A DNA stretch of 64,000 nt from JAJDUF01 sp965214295 (GTDB lineage Bacteria > Chloroflexota > UBA11872 > UBA12225 > JAJDUF01). The stretch is taken from positions 3,224,001-3,288,000 of the forward strand of contig OZ243944.1 in assembly GCA_965214295.1 (NCBI GenBank). The letters run 5' to 3'. Position 1 is the first letter of the stretch. Each line of letters opens with the position of its first letter. The notes under the pieces were generated by a model, which worked only from the letters and a program-made list of their open reading frames with translations, searched no databases and was not told where the DNA came from. Made by a program: the position numbers and the translations under genes. This document shows, one piece after another, positions 33,282 to 41,283 of the stretch.

Positions 33282-33522
33282 GCGGACCTGTCCCCACCTC
33301 CCCCCCGGCCCCCTCTCCATCGCCACGCGATAGAGAGGGGGGGCTGCCCTCACCCCGGCCTTCTCCTAGTGGGGAGAGCGCGTCTGGATTGCGGCTTGCG
33401 CCGCAATGACGGGGCCGGCTAGGGTGGGTGCAACATGTTGCGCCCCTACGATGGTGGATTCCCGCTTTCGCGGGAATGACGGGGCGGGTTGTTTCCATGG
33501 CAATGACGGAGAGGTATGTCCG
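33282..33522. repeat. Intergenic block of palindromic repeats
   Basis: Four repeat types stand in a row: CCCCCTCTCC hairpin (~33308-33343), ATTGCGGC hairpin (33388-33407), GTAGGGGCGC-type palindrome with centre CAACATGTTG (33427-33449) and the TTCCCGC palindrome (33458-33477). Each is known elsewhere in the window, so this is a stack of independent insertions. Confidence 0.65.
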
Positions 33523-34692
33523 ATGACTGCAACCACTATCGTCGTCCAGGCCGGCTTTCATCGGCGGCGCAGCTGTCCCGTGCGGGCGCAGCTACCAGTC
33601 GCCGCGGTCGAGGGAGCGGTGGCCCTCCGTGATGACCGCGGCCAGTTGACACCTTGTCAGGTGGAGCCGGCAGCCGCGCCGGGACAGCTACAGCTGGCCT
33701 GGCTGCTCGACGACCTGCCGGCCGGCGAGACCCGCCGCTACACCGTCGTCACCGCCGGCGACAGCGCCGCGCCGTCCGCTTCCGCTGGCGTGACGCTAGC
33801 CGACCGGGATGGGACGCACCTAGACATCGCGGTCGGCGACGACCGTTTCACCTCCTACCACTATGCCGAGGTGCCGGCCCGGCCCTACTTCCATCCCGTC
33901 GTCGGGCCGGGCGGGGCACTCGTGACCCGTGGCTTCCCGATGGAGCCGGACGTGCCGGGGGAGACGCGCGACCATCCGCACCATCGGGGCCTCTATTTCG
34001 CGCACGGTGACGTCAACGGCACCAACAACTGGAGTGAGGTCGCCGGGCACGCCACGATGCGGCATCAGGGCTTCGAGCGGCTGACCTCCGGCCCGGTACA
34101 GGGGTGTTTTACGCAGTCGCTGGACTGGCTCGACGCGGCGGGGGCGGTCGTGCTGACCGAGCAGCGCACTGTGACCGTCTACCACACACCGGAGGACGAG
34201 CGGCTGCTCGATGCGGCGCTTTCGTTCCACGCCAGCGCCGGTGCGGTGATCTTTGGTGATACGAAAGAGGGCGGCCTCATCTCGGTGCGGGTAGCAACCA
34301 GCATGGACGCCAAGGAGTCGGGGTGCATCGAGAACGCCGCCGGTGGCATCCAAGAGGCCGAGACGTGGGGCAAACGGGCGCAGTGGTGCGACTACTCCGG
34401 ACCGGTCGCCGGCCAAACGCGCGGCATCTGCCTGATGGATCATCCCGGCAACCCTCGCCATCCGACGCACTGGCACGTCCGCGACTACGGGCTGATGACA
34501 GCCAACCCGTTCGGACTCCGCGACTACACGCGCGACCCCGCACAGCGTGGCGACTGGCTGCTCCAAAACGGCGCCCGGCAGACCTTCCGCTACCGCGTCC
34601 TGATCCACCAGGGCAACGCCCAAGACGCCGACCTCCATGCACGCTACCAAGACCTCGCCCATCCCCCGGCCATCACTGTCGAGACGGGCTGA
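33523..34692 (+). CDS. PmoA family (DUF6807) protein
   Basis: A 389-residue protein of the 'methane oxygenase PmoA' DUF6807 family, which in spite of the name is found in sugar-breakdown loci of Planctomycetes, Bacteroidota and Chloroflexota. Seen segments: YFHPVVGPGGALVTRGFPMEP, DHPHHRGLYFAHGDVNGTNNW (H-P-H-H-x-G motif near residue 150, diagnostic), TKEGGLISVRVA and HWHVRDYGLMTANPFGLRDY. The histidines suggest a metal or sugar site. No enzymatic reaction is established for it that I know of. GGAGAG is 9 bases before the ATG. Confidence 0.85.
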   Translation: MTATTIVVQAGFHRRRSCPVRAQLPVAAVEGAVALRDDRGQLTPCQVEPAAAPGQLQLAWLLDDLPAGETRRYTVVTAGDSAAPSASAGVTLADRDGTHLDIAVGDDRFTSYHYAEVPARPYFHPVVGPGGALVTRGFPMEPDVPGETRDHPHHRGLYFAHGDVNGTNNWSEVAGHATMRHQGFERLTSGPVQGCFTQSLDWLDAAGAVVLTEQRTVTVYHTPEDERLLDAALSFHASAGAVIFGDTKEGGLISVRVATSMDAKESGCIENAAGGIQEAETWGKRAQWCDYSGPVAGQTRGICLMDHPGNPRHPTHWHVRDYGLMTANPFGLRDYTRDPAQRGDWLLQNGARQTFRYRVLIHQGNAQDADLHARYQDLAHPPAITVETG

Positions 34693-34916
34693 TCCACTTT
34701 CCGCCTCACCCCCCCCCCGGCCCCCTCTCCATCGCCGAGCGATAGAGAGAGGGAGTCGGTTGTCCGTCCTCCTCGTCATTCCGGCGCCAGCGGGAATCCA
34801 TCCCCACCGGCCTCCGGCTTGCGCCGGAGTGACGGGCCGGAGTGACGGGCCGGATAAGCACCCAACCAATCCTGTCCATCATCTAATCCTGATACTCCTG
34901 ATACTGACAAAAACAG
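34693..34916. repeat. Intergenic repeat block upstream of infA
   Basis: Holds a CCCCCTCTCC-type hairpin (~34720-34753), a TTCCGGCGCCAGCGGGAA element (~34781-34798) and two copies of CCGGAGTGACGGG (~34822-34850). The promoter of the IF-1 gene begins right after it. Confidence 0.55.
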
Positions 34917-34945
34917 TTGAAGCGCCTCTAGTCCGCTGCTATGCT
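34917..34945 (+). promoter_or_regulatory. Promoter of the IF-1 gene
   Basis: TTGAAG (34917-34922), exactly 17 bases, TATGCT (34940-34945). It matches the housekeeping sigma consensus well and lies 46 bases before the GTG start of infA. Confidence 0.7.
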
Positions 34946-34991
34946 AGAGATGTCGCGCAGACAGTCGGTTGCCGAATGAAGGAGGGTGTGC

Positions 34992-35210
34992 GTGCCGAGT
35001 AAGGGAGCGCTGGAGGTTGATGGACTAGTCAGAGAGACGCTACCCAATGCCGTCTTCCGGGTAGAGCTGGACAGCGGTCATCGCGTGATGGCGCATATTG
35101 GGGGAAAGATGCGTAAGCACTATATCCGGGTTCTGGTGGGGGATCGGGTCCGTATCGAGCTATCGGAATATGATCTCACCAAGGGACGCATTACCTGGAA
35201 GTATCGCTAG
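34992..35210 (+). CDS. infA: Translation initiation factor IF-1
   Basis: A 72-residue S1-type OB-fold protein. GALEVDGLVRETLPNAVFRV, ELDSGHRVMAHIGGKMRKHY and the ending YDLTKGRITWKYR are diagnostic for IF-1, which sits in the ribosomal A site during initiation. The N-terminus begins GTG-CCG-AGT. GTG 34992 has GGAGGG 5 bases upstream; the GTG at 34986 overlaps that site. The gene has its own promoter and is not in a ribosomal protein operon, where infA commonly sits, so it may be a second copy or a relocated one. Confidence 0.93.
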   Translation: MPSKGALEVDGLVRETLPNAVFRVELDSGHRVMAHIGGKMRKHYIRVLVGDRVRIELSEYDLTKGRITWKYR

Positions 35211-35416
35211 GCCGCTTGGCCCTCACTAGAGCAGAGCCTGAGGACTCGTGAGGTGGACCTACGGGGTGGGATCATAGACGTCGTGGCTCCACCCTAGCAG
35301 GTTGTGCCGCCGGTGCCAGCGACACGGGGAGGCCCTAGGGGGCGCTCCCACCTGGCACTACTCCTGCCTCTACGCTACGATGGCACAGGAGCGCGGCACC
35401 TAAGCAAGAGAATACC

Positions 35417-35914
35417 ATGGTCATCGAAAACATCGAACAAGAGCGGATCAGCCGGCTAGAAGGCGCTTACAATCAGGTAGACCGCCGCCTCGACGATATG
35501 CACCAGTCCATGGAGGGCTTCCGGACCGAGACGAACAGCCGATTAGATGGCCTGCACCGGACTATCGAAGGTTTACGGACCGAGATGCATCAGTCCATCA
35601 ACGGGCTGCGGGCCGAGATGGACAACCGGTTCGAGAAGATGAACCGGTCCATGGATGGTTTGCGGGCCGAGATGCACCAGTCCATCAACGGGCTGCGGGC
35701 CGAGATGGACAACCGGTTCGAGGAGATGAACCGGTCCATGGATGGTTTGCGGGCCGAGATGCACCAGTCCATCAACGGGCTGCGGGCCGAGATGGACAAC
35801 CGGTTCAACGAGATGAGCAGCCGGATGGAAAACCGGTTTAACATACTCATTGTGGTGATGGTCGGCGCGTGGGTGACGCTCATGGCCGCGACCATCGCCT
35901 TGTTTCTCAAGTAG
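35417..35914 (+). CDS. Coiled-coil membrane protein, family member 2 (expanded)
   Basis: A 165-residue protein of unknown function and the longest of three paralogs. It opens with MVIENIEQERISRLEGAY, continues as a long amphipathic helix with 11-residue periods, and ends in one membrane helix (ILIVVMVGAWVTLMAATIALFLK). Residues 57-134 consist of a 29-residue unit (MHQSINGLRAEMDNRFEKM to DGLRAE) present two and two-thirds times, encoded by 87-bp DNA repeats that are almost identical. The paralogs at 6474 and 39294 lack this expansion. Its leader (TACGATGGCACAGGAG) matches theirs. A tethered rod whose length changes by repeat copy number is the simplest reading. Confidence 0.75.
   Translation: MVIENIEQERISRLEGAYNQVDRRLDDMHQSMEGFRTETNSRLDGLHRTIEGLRTEMHQSINGLRAEMDNRFEKMNRSMDGLRAEMHQSINGLRAEMDNRFEEMNRSMDGLRAEMHQSINGLRAEMDNRFNEMSSRMENRFNILIVVMVGAWVTLMAATIALFLK
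35585..35818 (+). repeat. 87-bp in-frame tandem repeat
   Basis: Units begin at 35585, 35672 and 35759; the third is cut after about 54-60 bases. The first two differ at only two or three bases, showing recent duplication. 87 is a multiple of three, so copy-number changes keep the frame and add 29 residues of coiled coil. Confidence 0.9.
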
Positions 35915-35987
35915 CGGGCAACATCATTGCTCTGAAACCATCTCCCTATCCGTCATTCCGGCTTGTGTGGGAAACACCATGGCTTGG

Positions 35988-36143
35988 TCAACGCCAATGC
36001 CGCCGTGCCGTGCCGGCATTGATCCGCGCCTGGCGCCGCGCGGCTATCGTCTTGGCCTCCCGCCGCAGTCGGAGGGCAAGATAGGCAAGGCTGAACAAGA
36101 CGATAACGGCCAGCAAGTAGATCAGAAAAAGATCGCGTTCCAT
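35988..36143 (-). CDS. Small single-pass membrane protein
   Basis: A 51-residue protein starting MERDLFLIYLLAVIVLFSLAYLALR, one membrane helix followed by a strongly basic tail (RLRREAKTIAARRQAR). Such N-out, basic-tail-in proteins are common and poorly known; no family is recognised. GGAG lies about 12 bases before the ATG, rather far. It is divergent from the next small membrane protein. Confidence 0.45.
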   Translation of the reverse strand: MERDLFLIYLLAVIVLFSLAYLALRLRREAKTIAARRQARINAGTARRHWR

Positions 36144-36332
36144 AGCCCACACGCTCCAGGATAGAACGGGCAACCGGACTTGGCCGTTGTGGCGAGCAGG
36201 AGCGGCCGGCGGTCCGGGTACCGCGCAGCCCCCCTTTCCTGGTAGGGGAGAACGCGGAGGGTAGGTGCGGGAGACCTTGCATCCCATGTGAAAAAACCCT
36301 ACCCTTACGGTGGTCAGTGAAGAGGGGGCAGA

Positions 36333-36545
36333 ATGGATTTTTGGACCGCAGCCATCATAATCGTGACGATTGGCTGCGTTACCGGCATCATCGCCACGGC
36401 CATTGACAAGTTCGCCGGCGGTAAGCGTCGCCGCCTAGAGCTGGAGCTTAAAGCCGAGCGGAATCAAACGGCCCTCACCCAGCAGCTCGAATGGCACACC
36501 CGCCTGCTGACGGCCCAAGGGGATGAGCGCTCCCGCCTCAGCTAA
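36333..36545 (+). CDS. Small membrane protein with coiled-coil tail
   Basis: A 70-residue protein: one membrane helix (FWTAAIIIVTIGCVTGIIATAI), then a basic stretch (GGKRRRLE) and a charged helix (LELKAERNQTALTQQLEWHT). The layout resembles PspB-like phage-shock proteins, but the sequence match is too weak to name it. GAGGGGG stands 4-5 bases before the ATG, supporting translation. Confidence 0.6.
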   Translation: MDFWTAAIIIVTIGCVTGIIATAIDKFAGGKRRRLELELKAERNQTALTQQLEWHTRLLTAQGDERSRLS

Positions 36546-36622
36546 CACGGCGAACACCCGATCCCCATTGCGGCACAGGCTGCAAACCGACGGCCAGCCT
36601 TCACCACTCCACTGACCACTGC

Positions 36623-37975
36623 TCAGGCTGCGGCCAGCTCGCGTGCCGTGGCAGCGAGAGCTTGGTCGAGCAGCCCGACGATGCGGTCAAGCTGCGCCTC
36701 GGTGACGACCAGCGGCGGACAGAGCAAGAAGTGGTCGCCACGGACTCCATCAATACAGCCGCTCCCCGGATAGATCACCAGGCCACGCTCGAAACAGTGG
36801 GCCGCCAGGCGCGCGCTGGCGCCTACCTCGGGCGGGAACGGCTCCTTGGTGGCGCGATCAGCGACAAGCTCCACGCCGAGCAGCAAGCCGCGACCGCGAA
36901 TATCGCCGACGATGGCATGTCGGCGCCAACGCTCGGCCTGCGCGAAGAGGTACTCTCCGCGCGCCGCCGACCGCTGCACCAGATCGTCTTCCACCACAAT
37001 GTCGAGCACCGCGGACCCGACGGTGGCCGATAGGGGATTTGCCGCGTAGGTGAAGATGTGGTCGAAGGGGACTTGCTGCTCGGCGAAAACCGTCCACACG
37101 CGGTCGGACACCGCGACGGCGCCGAGGGGGGCGTAGCCGCCACTGATGCCTTTCGCCATAGTCATCAGATCGGGCGTCACCGACCAATGCTCCATCCCAA
37201 AGGTCTCCCCGGTACGACCAAACCCGGTGATTACCTCGTCGGCGATAAAGAGCACGTCGTAGCGGTCGCAGATTTCGCGAATGATGGGGAAATACTCCGG
37301 CGGTGGCACGGTCGCGCCGGCCGCCGCGCCCACGACCGGCTCGGCAATGAAGGCGGCCACCCGTTCCGGGCCGGCCTCCTGGATCGCGGTCTCCAGCGCC
37401 GTCGCGCACTCCAGCGCGCAGTCGGGATAGGTTTTGCCGAACGGACAGCGGTAGCAGTAGTTCGGCTCGATGTGCGGGAAATCCAGCAGCAACGGCTCGA
37501 ACTTCGCCCGCCGTCCGCGGTGGCCGGTAGCGGAGAGGGCGCCCAAGGTGGCGCCGTGGTAGCTCTGCCAACGTCCGATAACCAGGTGCCGCTCCTGGCC
37601 GCGGGCAAGATAGTATTGGCGCGCCAGCTTGATGGCTACTTCCGTCGCCTCGGAGCCGCCCGAGGTGAACAGAAAGTGCTGCAACGGGCCGGGCGTGAGC
37701 GCACCCAGCCGCCGGGCCAACTCCTCTGCCGGCCGGTTGCTGAAGATGTTGGAGATGCAGTACGTCAGGGTACTCGCCTGCCGACCGATGGTCTGCGCCA
37801 CGCGCGGCTCGCCATGTCCCACGAGCGCCACGGCGATGCCGGCGATGGCGTCAATGTATTCCTTGCCGTTTTGATCATAGACATGAATGCCCTCGCCGCG
37901 GACGAGCGTGGGATATTCCCGGGCAGGATTGAGTGGGAACACGGCTCCGGCCTGAGCTGGCGCTTGCTGTTGCAT
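36623..37975 (-). CDS. Class III aminotransferase
   Basis: A 450-residue omega-aminotransferase-type PLP enzyme. Motifs: FTSGGSEATEVAIKLARQYY (phosphate loop), SYHGATLGALSATGH, FIADEVITGFGRTGETFG (Asp for the PLP ring) and MAKGISGGYAPLGAVAVS with the PLP lysine K275. A cysteine-rich insert NYCYRCPFGKTYPDCALEC near 172-190 is typical of the beta-alanine/taurine:pyruvate-type group. It probably moves an amino group from an omega-amino acid or polyamine to pyruvate. The start MQQQAPAQ has a weak site (GAGGCCGA). It is followed 25 bases later by the XdhC-like genes read first, so they may share regulation. Confidence 0.9.
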   Translation of the reverse strand: MQQQAPAQAGAVFPLNPAREYPTLVRGEGIHVYDQNGKEYIDAIAGIAVALVGHGEPRVAQTIGRQASTLTYCISNIFSNRPAEELARRLGALTPGPLQHFLFTSGGSEATEVAIKLARQYYLARGQERHLVIGRWQSYHGATLGALSATGHRGRRAKFEPLLLDFPHIEPNYCYRCPFGKTYPDCALECATALETAIQEAGPERVAAFIAEPVVGAAAGATVPPPEYFPIIREICDRYDVLFIADEVITGFGRTGETFGMEHWSVTPDLMTMAKGISGGYAPLGAVAVSDRVWTVFAEQQVPFDHIFTYAANPLSATVGSAVLDIVVEDDLVQRSAARGEYLFAQAERWRRHAIVGDIRGRGLLLGVELVADRATKEPFPPEVGASARLAAHCFERGLVIYPGSGCIDGVRGDHFLLCPPLVVTEAQLDRIVGLLDQALAATARELAAA

Positions 37976-38000
37976 ATCGGCCTCTTTAAATGGTCAGTGG

Positions 38001-38834
38001 CTAGTGGCTGCGGATGGCCAGTGAAGGTGCCCGGCCACCTCGTCGCAGGTTCACGATCTCGGCCATGATCGCCAAGGCAATCTCTTCCGGCGAACGAGCG
38101 CCGATGTCCAGCCCAATCGGTGCATACACCCGGTTCAGCTTTTCGTCGGGAACACCTTCGGCCACCAACCGCTCGAAGACGACCAGTACGCGCCGTTTGC
38201 TTCCGATCATGCCGATGTACGGGGCCGGCGAATTGATGATCTGCTCCAGAATCGCCTCGTCGTGCTCATGGCCGCGCGTGACCAGCACGATATAGGTCCG
38301 CATATGGAGGCGCAACTGCGCCATCGTCTCGGCGAAACCGGCGGCGATCACTCGGTCCGCGTCCGGAAAGCGCGCGCGGTTGGCGAAGTGTGCGCGATCA
38401 TCAACGACCGTGACCCGGTAGCCGAGCACCTTGGCGATCTGCGCCAGCGGTTCACCGATATGGCCGGCGCCCGCGATGATAAGGTGCTCCTGCGGCAAGT
38501 GGGGCTGGATGGAAACCTCGACCACGGCCCCCTCCCGCTGCTCGGCCTGGCGCAGGCTGCCACCGCGCGCGGGGAGGCGGCTGCCATCGAGGGTGAACCG
38601 CACCAGCTGGATATGCTCGCCGACGATGGCCGCCTGCGCCGCAGCGGCGACGGCCTCCCGCACGGCACCAGGAGGTATGTCCCCCTCGACCGTGCCGCAG
38701 TCGGTGACGATGAGCTTTTGACCGGGGACGTAGCCCGCAACATCACGCGCCCGTACCACCGTCACGAGGGCAAACGGCCGCTCTTCATCCAGCAGGGCGG
38801 CCATGCGGCCAGCATGGGAAGGGATAGCCATCAC
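38001..38834 (-). CDS. XdhC/CoxI family protein, C-terminal Rossmann part
   Basis: A 277-residue protein. Residues ~115-275 are the XdhC Rossmann domain: EHLIIAGAGHIGEPLAQIAKVLGYRVTVVDDR (glycine-rich loop G-A-G-H-I-G), TYIVLVTRGHEHDEAILEQII, and YIGMIGSKRRVLVVFERL with the ending IGLDIGARSPEEIALAIMAEIV. The first 110 residues are a divergent XdhC N-terminal domain in which the C-G-G motif is missing. XdhC proteins help insert the sulfurated molybdenum cofactor into xanthine dehydrogenase-type enzymes. The upstream gene supplies the other half and overlaps by 4 bases. Confidence 0.88.
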   Translation of the reverse strand: MMAIPSHAGRMAALLDEERPFALVTVVRARDVAGYVPGQKLIVTDCGTVEGDIPPGAVREAVAAAAQAAIVGEHIQLVRFTLDGSRLPARGGSLRQAEQREGAVVEVSIQPHLPQEHLIIAGAGHIGEPLAQIAKVLGYRVTVVDDRAHFANRARFPDADRVIAAGFAETMAQLRLHMRTYIVLVTRGHEHDEAILEQIINSPAPYIGMIGSKRRVLVVFERLVAEGVPDEKLNRVYAPIGLDIGARSPEEIALAIMAEIVNLRRGGRAPSLAIRSH

Positions 38835-39178
38835 GACGCCGCGGCTTCTGCCTCTGGGGTCATCACGTCAATGAAGACCTCCATCGTCCCGCCGCACACG
38901 TCGCCGCCAGGATCGTCCGGGTCATCAGCGAGCACGAACTCCCGTAGGCCGGAGGTGCGGGCGCGGAGCAGGCGCATCGCCTCCGCCCACACGTCGGCCT
39001 CGACGCACCCGCCGCCAATCGTGCCCAGCATCGCGCCATCGGCGAAGATGAGCATGTTGGCGCCGGCTTTCTGCGGGGTCGAGCCGCGGGTGGCGACGAC
39101 GGTGGTCATGGCAACCGGTTCATCTTGCCGCAAGCGTTCGTCCGCTGCGGCGTAAAGCTGACGCATAGATACGCTCAT
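38831..39178 (-). CDS. XdhC/CoxI family protein, N-terminal domain only
   Basis: A 115-residue stand-alone XdhC N-terminal domain: MRQLYAAADERLRQDEPVAM, TVVATRGSTPQKAGANMLIF, GTIGGGCVEADVWAEA (diagnostic G-G-G-C-V-E) and GDVCGGTMEVFIDVM (C-G-G). The Rossmann domain usually fused to it is encoded by the next gene, overlapping by ATGA. AAAGGTAA lies 6 bases before the ATG; M5 is another possible start. No molybdenum hydroxylase subunit is nearby, although a sulfite-oxidase-type molybdoenzyme is at 4 kb (such enzymes do not need XdhC). Confidence 0.88.
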   Translation of the reverse strand: MSVSMRQLYAAADERLRQDEPVAMTTVVATRGSTPQKAGANMLIFADGAMLGTIGGGCVEADVWAEAMRLLRARTSGLREFVLADDPDDPGGDVCGGTMEVFIDVMTPEAEAAAS

Positions 39179-39293
39179 CTGATTACCTTTACCGGCGATG
39201 GCGAGCACACTGGCTCTGGGACGGCAGTATAGCAAAGGCCGGGTGCGGCCCGGACACGGGGAACACCAGGGAGAGGGCAGGGGACGGCGGTGG

Positions 39294-39626
39294 TTACTTG
39301 AGGAATAGGGCGATGAGCGCGGCCATGATCGTCACCCACGAGGCAACTATCAGCATCACGAGCACATTGTAGCGGTTGTTCATCTCGGCACGTAGTCCGT
39401 CGATAGCCCGCTGCATACCGTCGAGCCGGCTGTTCGTCTCGGCACGTAGTCCGTCGATGGTCCGGTTCAGCTCATCAAACCGGCTGCTCACCTCAGCCCG
39501 CAAACCTTCGACGGACCGGTTCGTCTCGTCGAGCCGGGTGTTCATATCGTCGAGCCGGCGGTCTACTTGCTCGTAGGTGCCTTCCAGCCGACTGAGCCGT
39601 TCCTGTTCGATGTTCTCGACGACCAT
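39294..39626 (-). CDS. Coiled-coil membrane protein, family member 3
   Basis: A 110-residue paralog of the proteins at 6474 and 35417. It begins MVVENIEQERLSRLEGTYEQ, has 11-residue repeats (DRRLDDMNTRLDETNRSVEG, LRAEVSSRFDELNRT, DGLRAETNSRLDGMQRA, DGLRAEMNNR) and ends with a membrane helix (YNVLVMLIVASWVTIMAALIALFLK). AAGGGAGTGCC precedes the ATG, and the leader TACTATGGAGCAGAAG aligns with those of the other two copies. No function known. Confidence 0.75.
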   Translation of the reverse strand: MVVENIEQERLSRLEGTYEQVDRRLDDMNTRLDETNRSVEGLRAEVSSRFDELNRTIDGLRAETNSRLDGMQRAIDGLRAEMNNRYNVLVMLIVASWVTIMAALIALFLK

Positions 39627-39820
39627 GGCACTCCCTTACTCGGTCTTCCCGTGCTTCTGCTCCATAGTAAACGAGGCATGGGACTCCGCGCCAGCGGGGA
39701 GACGGGGAGGAAGGGCCGCTGCGGCGGGGGGACATGGGGGGCTGTGTGGCGCTTCCAGAGCGACATGGTGTAACATCCTCACTCCTTGGGGCCAAGAATA
39801 CCTTATGGGCAGCCAGGGAT

Positions 39821-40003
39821 TTTCCATTGTCATCCTTGTCACCCCCGGTTCGAGCCAGGGGCCGGCTCTGAGCCTTTCGGCTCCGCTCAAGGTACACTCC
39901 GCGCCGGGTCGCTCCTACGGGGCGAGGTTCTTCGCTCCGCTCAGAATGACAGTGGACAGGCTGCTCAGAATGACCGGGTTGGCGGCGATTTTGGAAAGGC
40001 CCT
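39821..40003. repeat. Dispersed long repeat, copy B
   Basis: Begins TTTCCATTGTCATCC and ends TTGGAAAGGCCCT; the same core as copies A and C. It has an extra ~25-bp internal duplication (CAGAATGACAGTGG...CAGAATGACCGGG). Together with the leader of the coiled-coil gene it fills the 481-bp gap before the exporter operon. Confidence 0.85.
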
Positions 40004-40107
40004 TATGGGCAGCAACCGGCAGAGGACACGCCGCCTGCGCTGCGCGCTGAAACCGACGCGCGAGCGCGGCTGTCTTAAGTCAGGGAGCGGCAAGAAGAGG
40101 ACATGGC

Positions 40108-41235
40108 ATGGGCGAGGCGATCCGCAACATCGCACGACGCAAAGTACGGAGCGGCTTGACAATCTTCGGCATCGTCATCGGAACGTTCGCACTGACGGTC
40201 ATGGGCGGGATGACCGAGAACTTCAGTCGACAGATTGATGGCGCTATCCGCATCGTCGGCAACACCATTGAGGTCAATTCCAAGAAACAGATCAACTTGA
40301 CGACCGTCCGCCGCATCGAGCGTGTCGAAGGCGTGCGGGCCGTTGTCCGCAGCTTGGGGAGCACACTGATCGAAGACGAGGACGAAGAGCAACCGGGTAT
40401 CACCTTCGGTCCTCCCAACACCGTATTCGGCATTGCGCCGCAACACGACACCCTCTTCTTCAAGGGTGTCCGTCTCCAAGACGGGCGCTGGCTGGAGCGT
40501 GGCGATACCTATAAGACCGTACTCGGCGCCAATGTCGCCACCAACAAGAAGGTGGGGGTCGGCGATACCATCATTTGGCTCAAGAAGAAGCTCACGGTCG
40601 TCGGCGTCATGGAGAGCACGCAGACCTTTCCCGACAACTTTGCCGTGGTGCCATTCGAAACGGCGCGCCGGGTGCGGCAGGTTCCGCTCTGGGTAGTCGG
40701 CAGCATTGCCGTCATCCCGGAGAGTCCGCAGATTACCGAAGAGGTTGCCGAGCGGATCACCCGGCAGGTGCCGAGCGTCACCGCTGAATCGCCGGAGCGG
40801 CAAATCGCCGATATACGCCAGGCTATGGCGATCTTCCAAGCCATCGTGCTCAGCGGCTCCCTGCTGGCCGCGATTGTCGGCGGGTTGTCGGTCGTGAACA
40901 CGATGATTATGTCGGTGCGGGAGCGCACCCGCGAGATCGGGCTGAAGAAGGCGGTCGGGGCCAGCGACGGCGCCATCATCGGGGAATATCTGCTCGAAGC
41001 GGCGATGATGGGACTGCTCGGTGGCGTCGTCGGCATTGTGCTCGGCTCCGGCCTGGCCCAAGTGCTCAACGCCGCCTTTGCCGAGGCCCTCTCCGGCGCA
41101 CCGCTCTTTCTCATTACCCCGCGCCTGGTGGCTCTCACTATGGCGTTCGCGGTAGCCATCGGCGCCGTGGCCGGCTTGTACCCCGCCTGGAGCGCGTCAC
41201 GGCTCGATCCGGTGCAGGCGCTCCGCAGCACCTAA
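40108..41235 (+). CDS. MacB/FtsX-type ABC transporter permease
   Basis: A 375-residue permease with the MacB layout: helix 1 (LTIFGIVIGTFALTVMGGM), a large periplasmic domain (about 40-235), then three helices (VLSGSLLAAIVGGLSVVNTM, LLGGVVGIVLGSGLAQVLNA, LVALTMAFAVAIGAVAGLYPAW) and the typical end ASRLDPVQALRST. The coupling loop RERTREIGLKKAVGASDGAI is diagnostic for MacB/LolCE proteins. These mechanotransmission transporters do not import through a channel but drive an outside process such as export of peptides, antibiotics or lipoproteins. The ATP-binding gene is third in the operon. AAGAGG precedes the ATG. Confidence 0.9.
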   Translation: MGEAIRNIARRKVRSGLTIFGIVIGTFALTVMGGMTENFSRQIDGAIRIVGNTIEVNSKKQINLTTVRRIERVEGVRAVVRSLGSTLIEDEDEEQPGITFGPPNTVFGIAPQHDTLFFKGVRLQDGRWLERGDTYKTVLGANVATNKKVGVGDTIIWLKKKLTVVGVMESTQTFPDNFAVVPFETARRVRQVPLWVVGSIAVIPESPQITEEVAERITRQVPSVTAESPERQIADIRQAMAIFQAIVLSGSLLAAIVGGLSVVNTMIMSVRERTREIGLKKAVGASDGAIIGEYLLEAAMMGLLGGVVGIVLGSGLAQVLNAAFAEALSGAPLFLITPRLVALTMAFAVAIGAVAGLYPAWSASRLDPVQALRST

Positions 41236-41283
41236 CACGCGGCCCAAGACCTCGATTTAGGGAAGTAGAGAAGGAGAGACTCC

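Noticed and set aside
35585..35818. CRISPR-like regular repeat
   Set aside because: The units are contiguous 87-bp coding repeats with no spacers. No CRISPR array was seen anywhere in the window.
37058..38068. 336-residue ORF opposite the class III aminotransferase
   Set aside because: Antisense shadow; the minus strand encodes complete PLP motifs.
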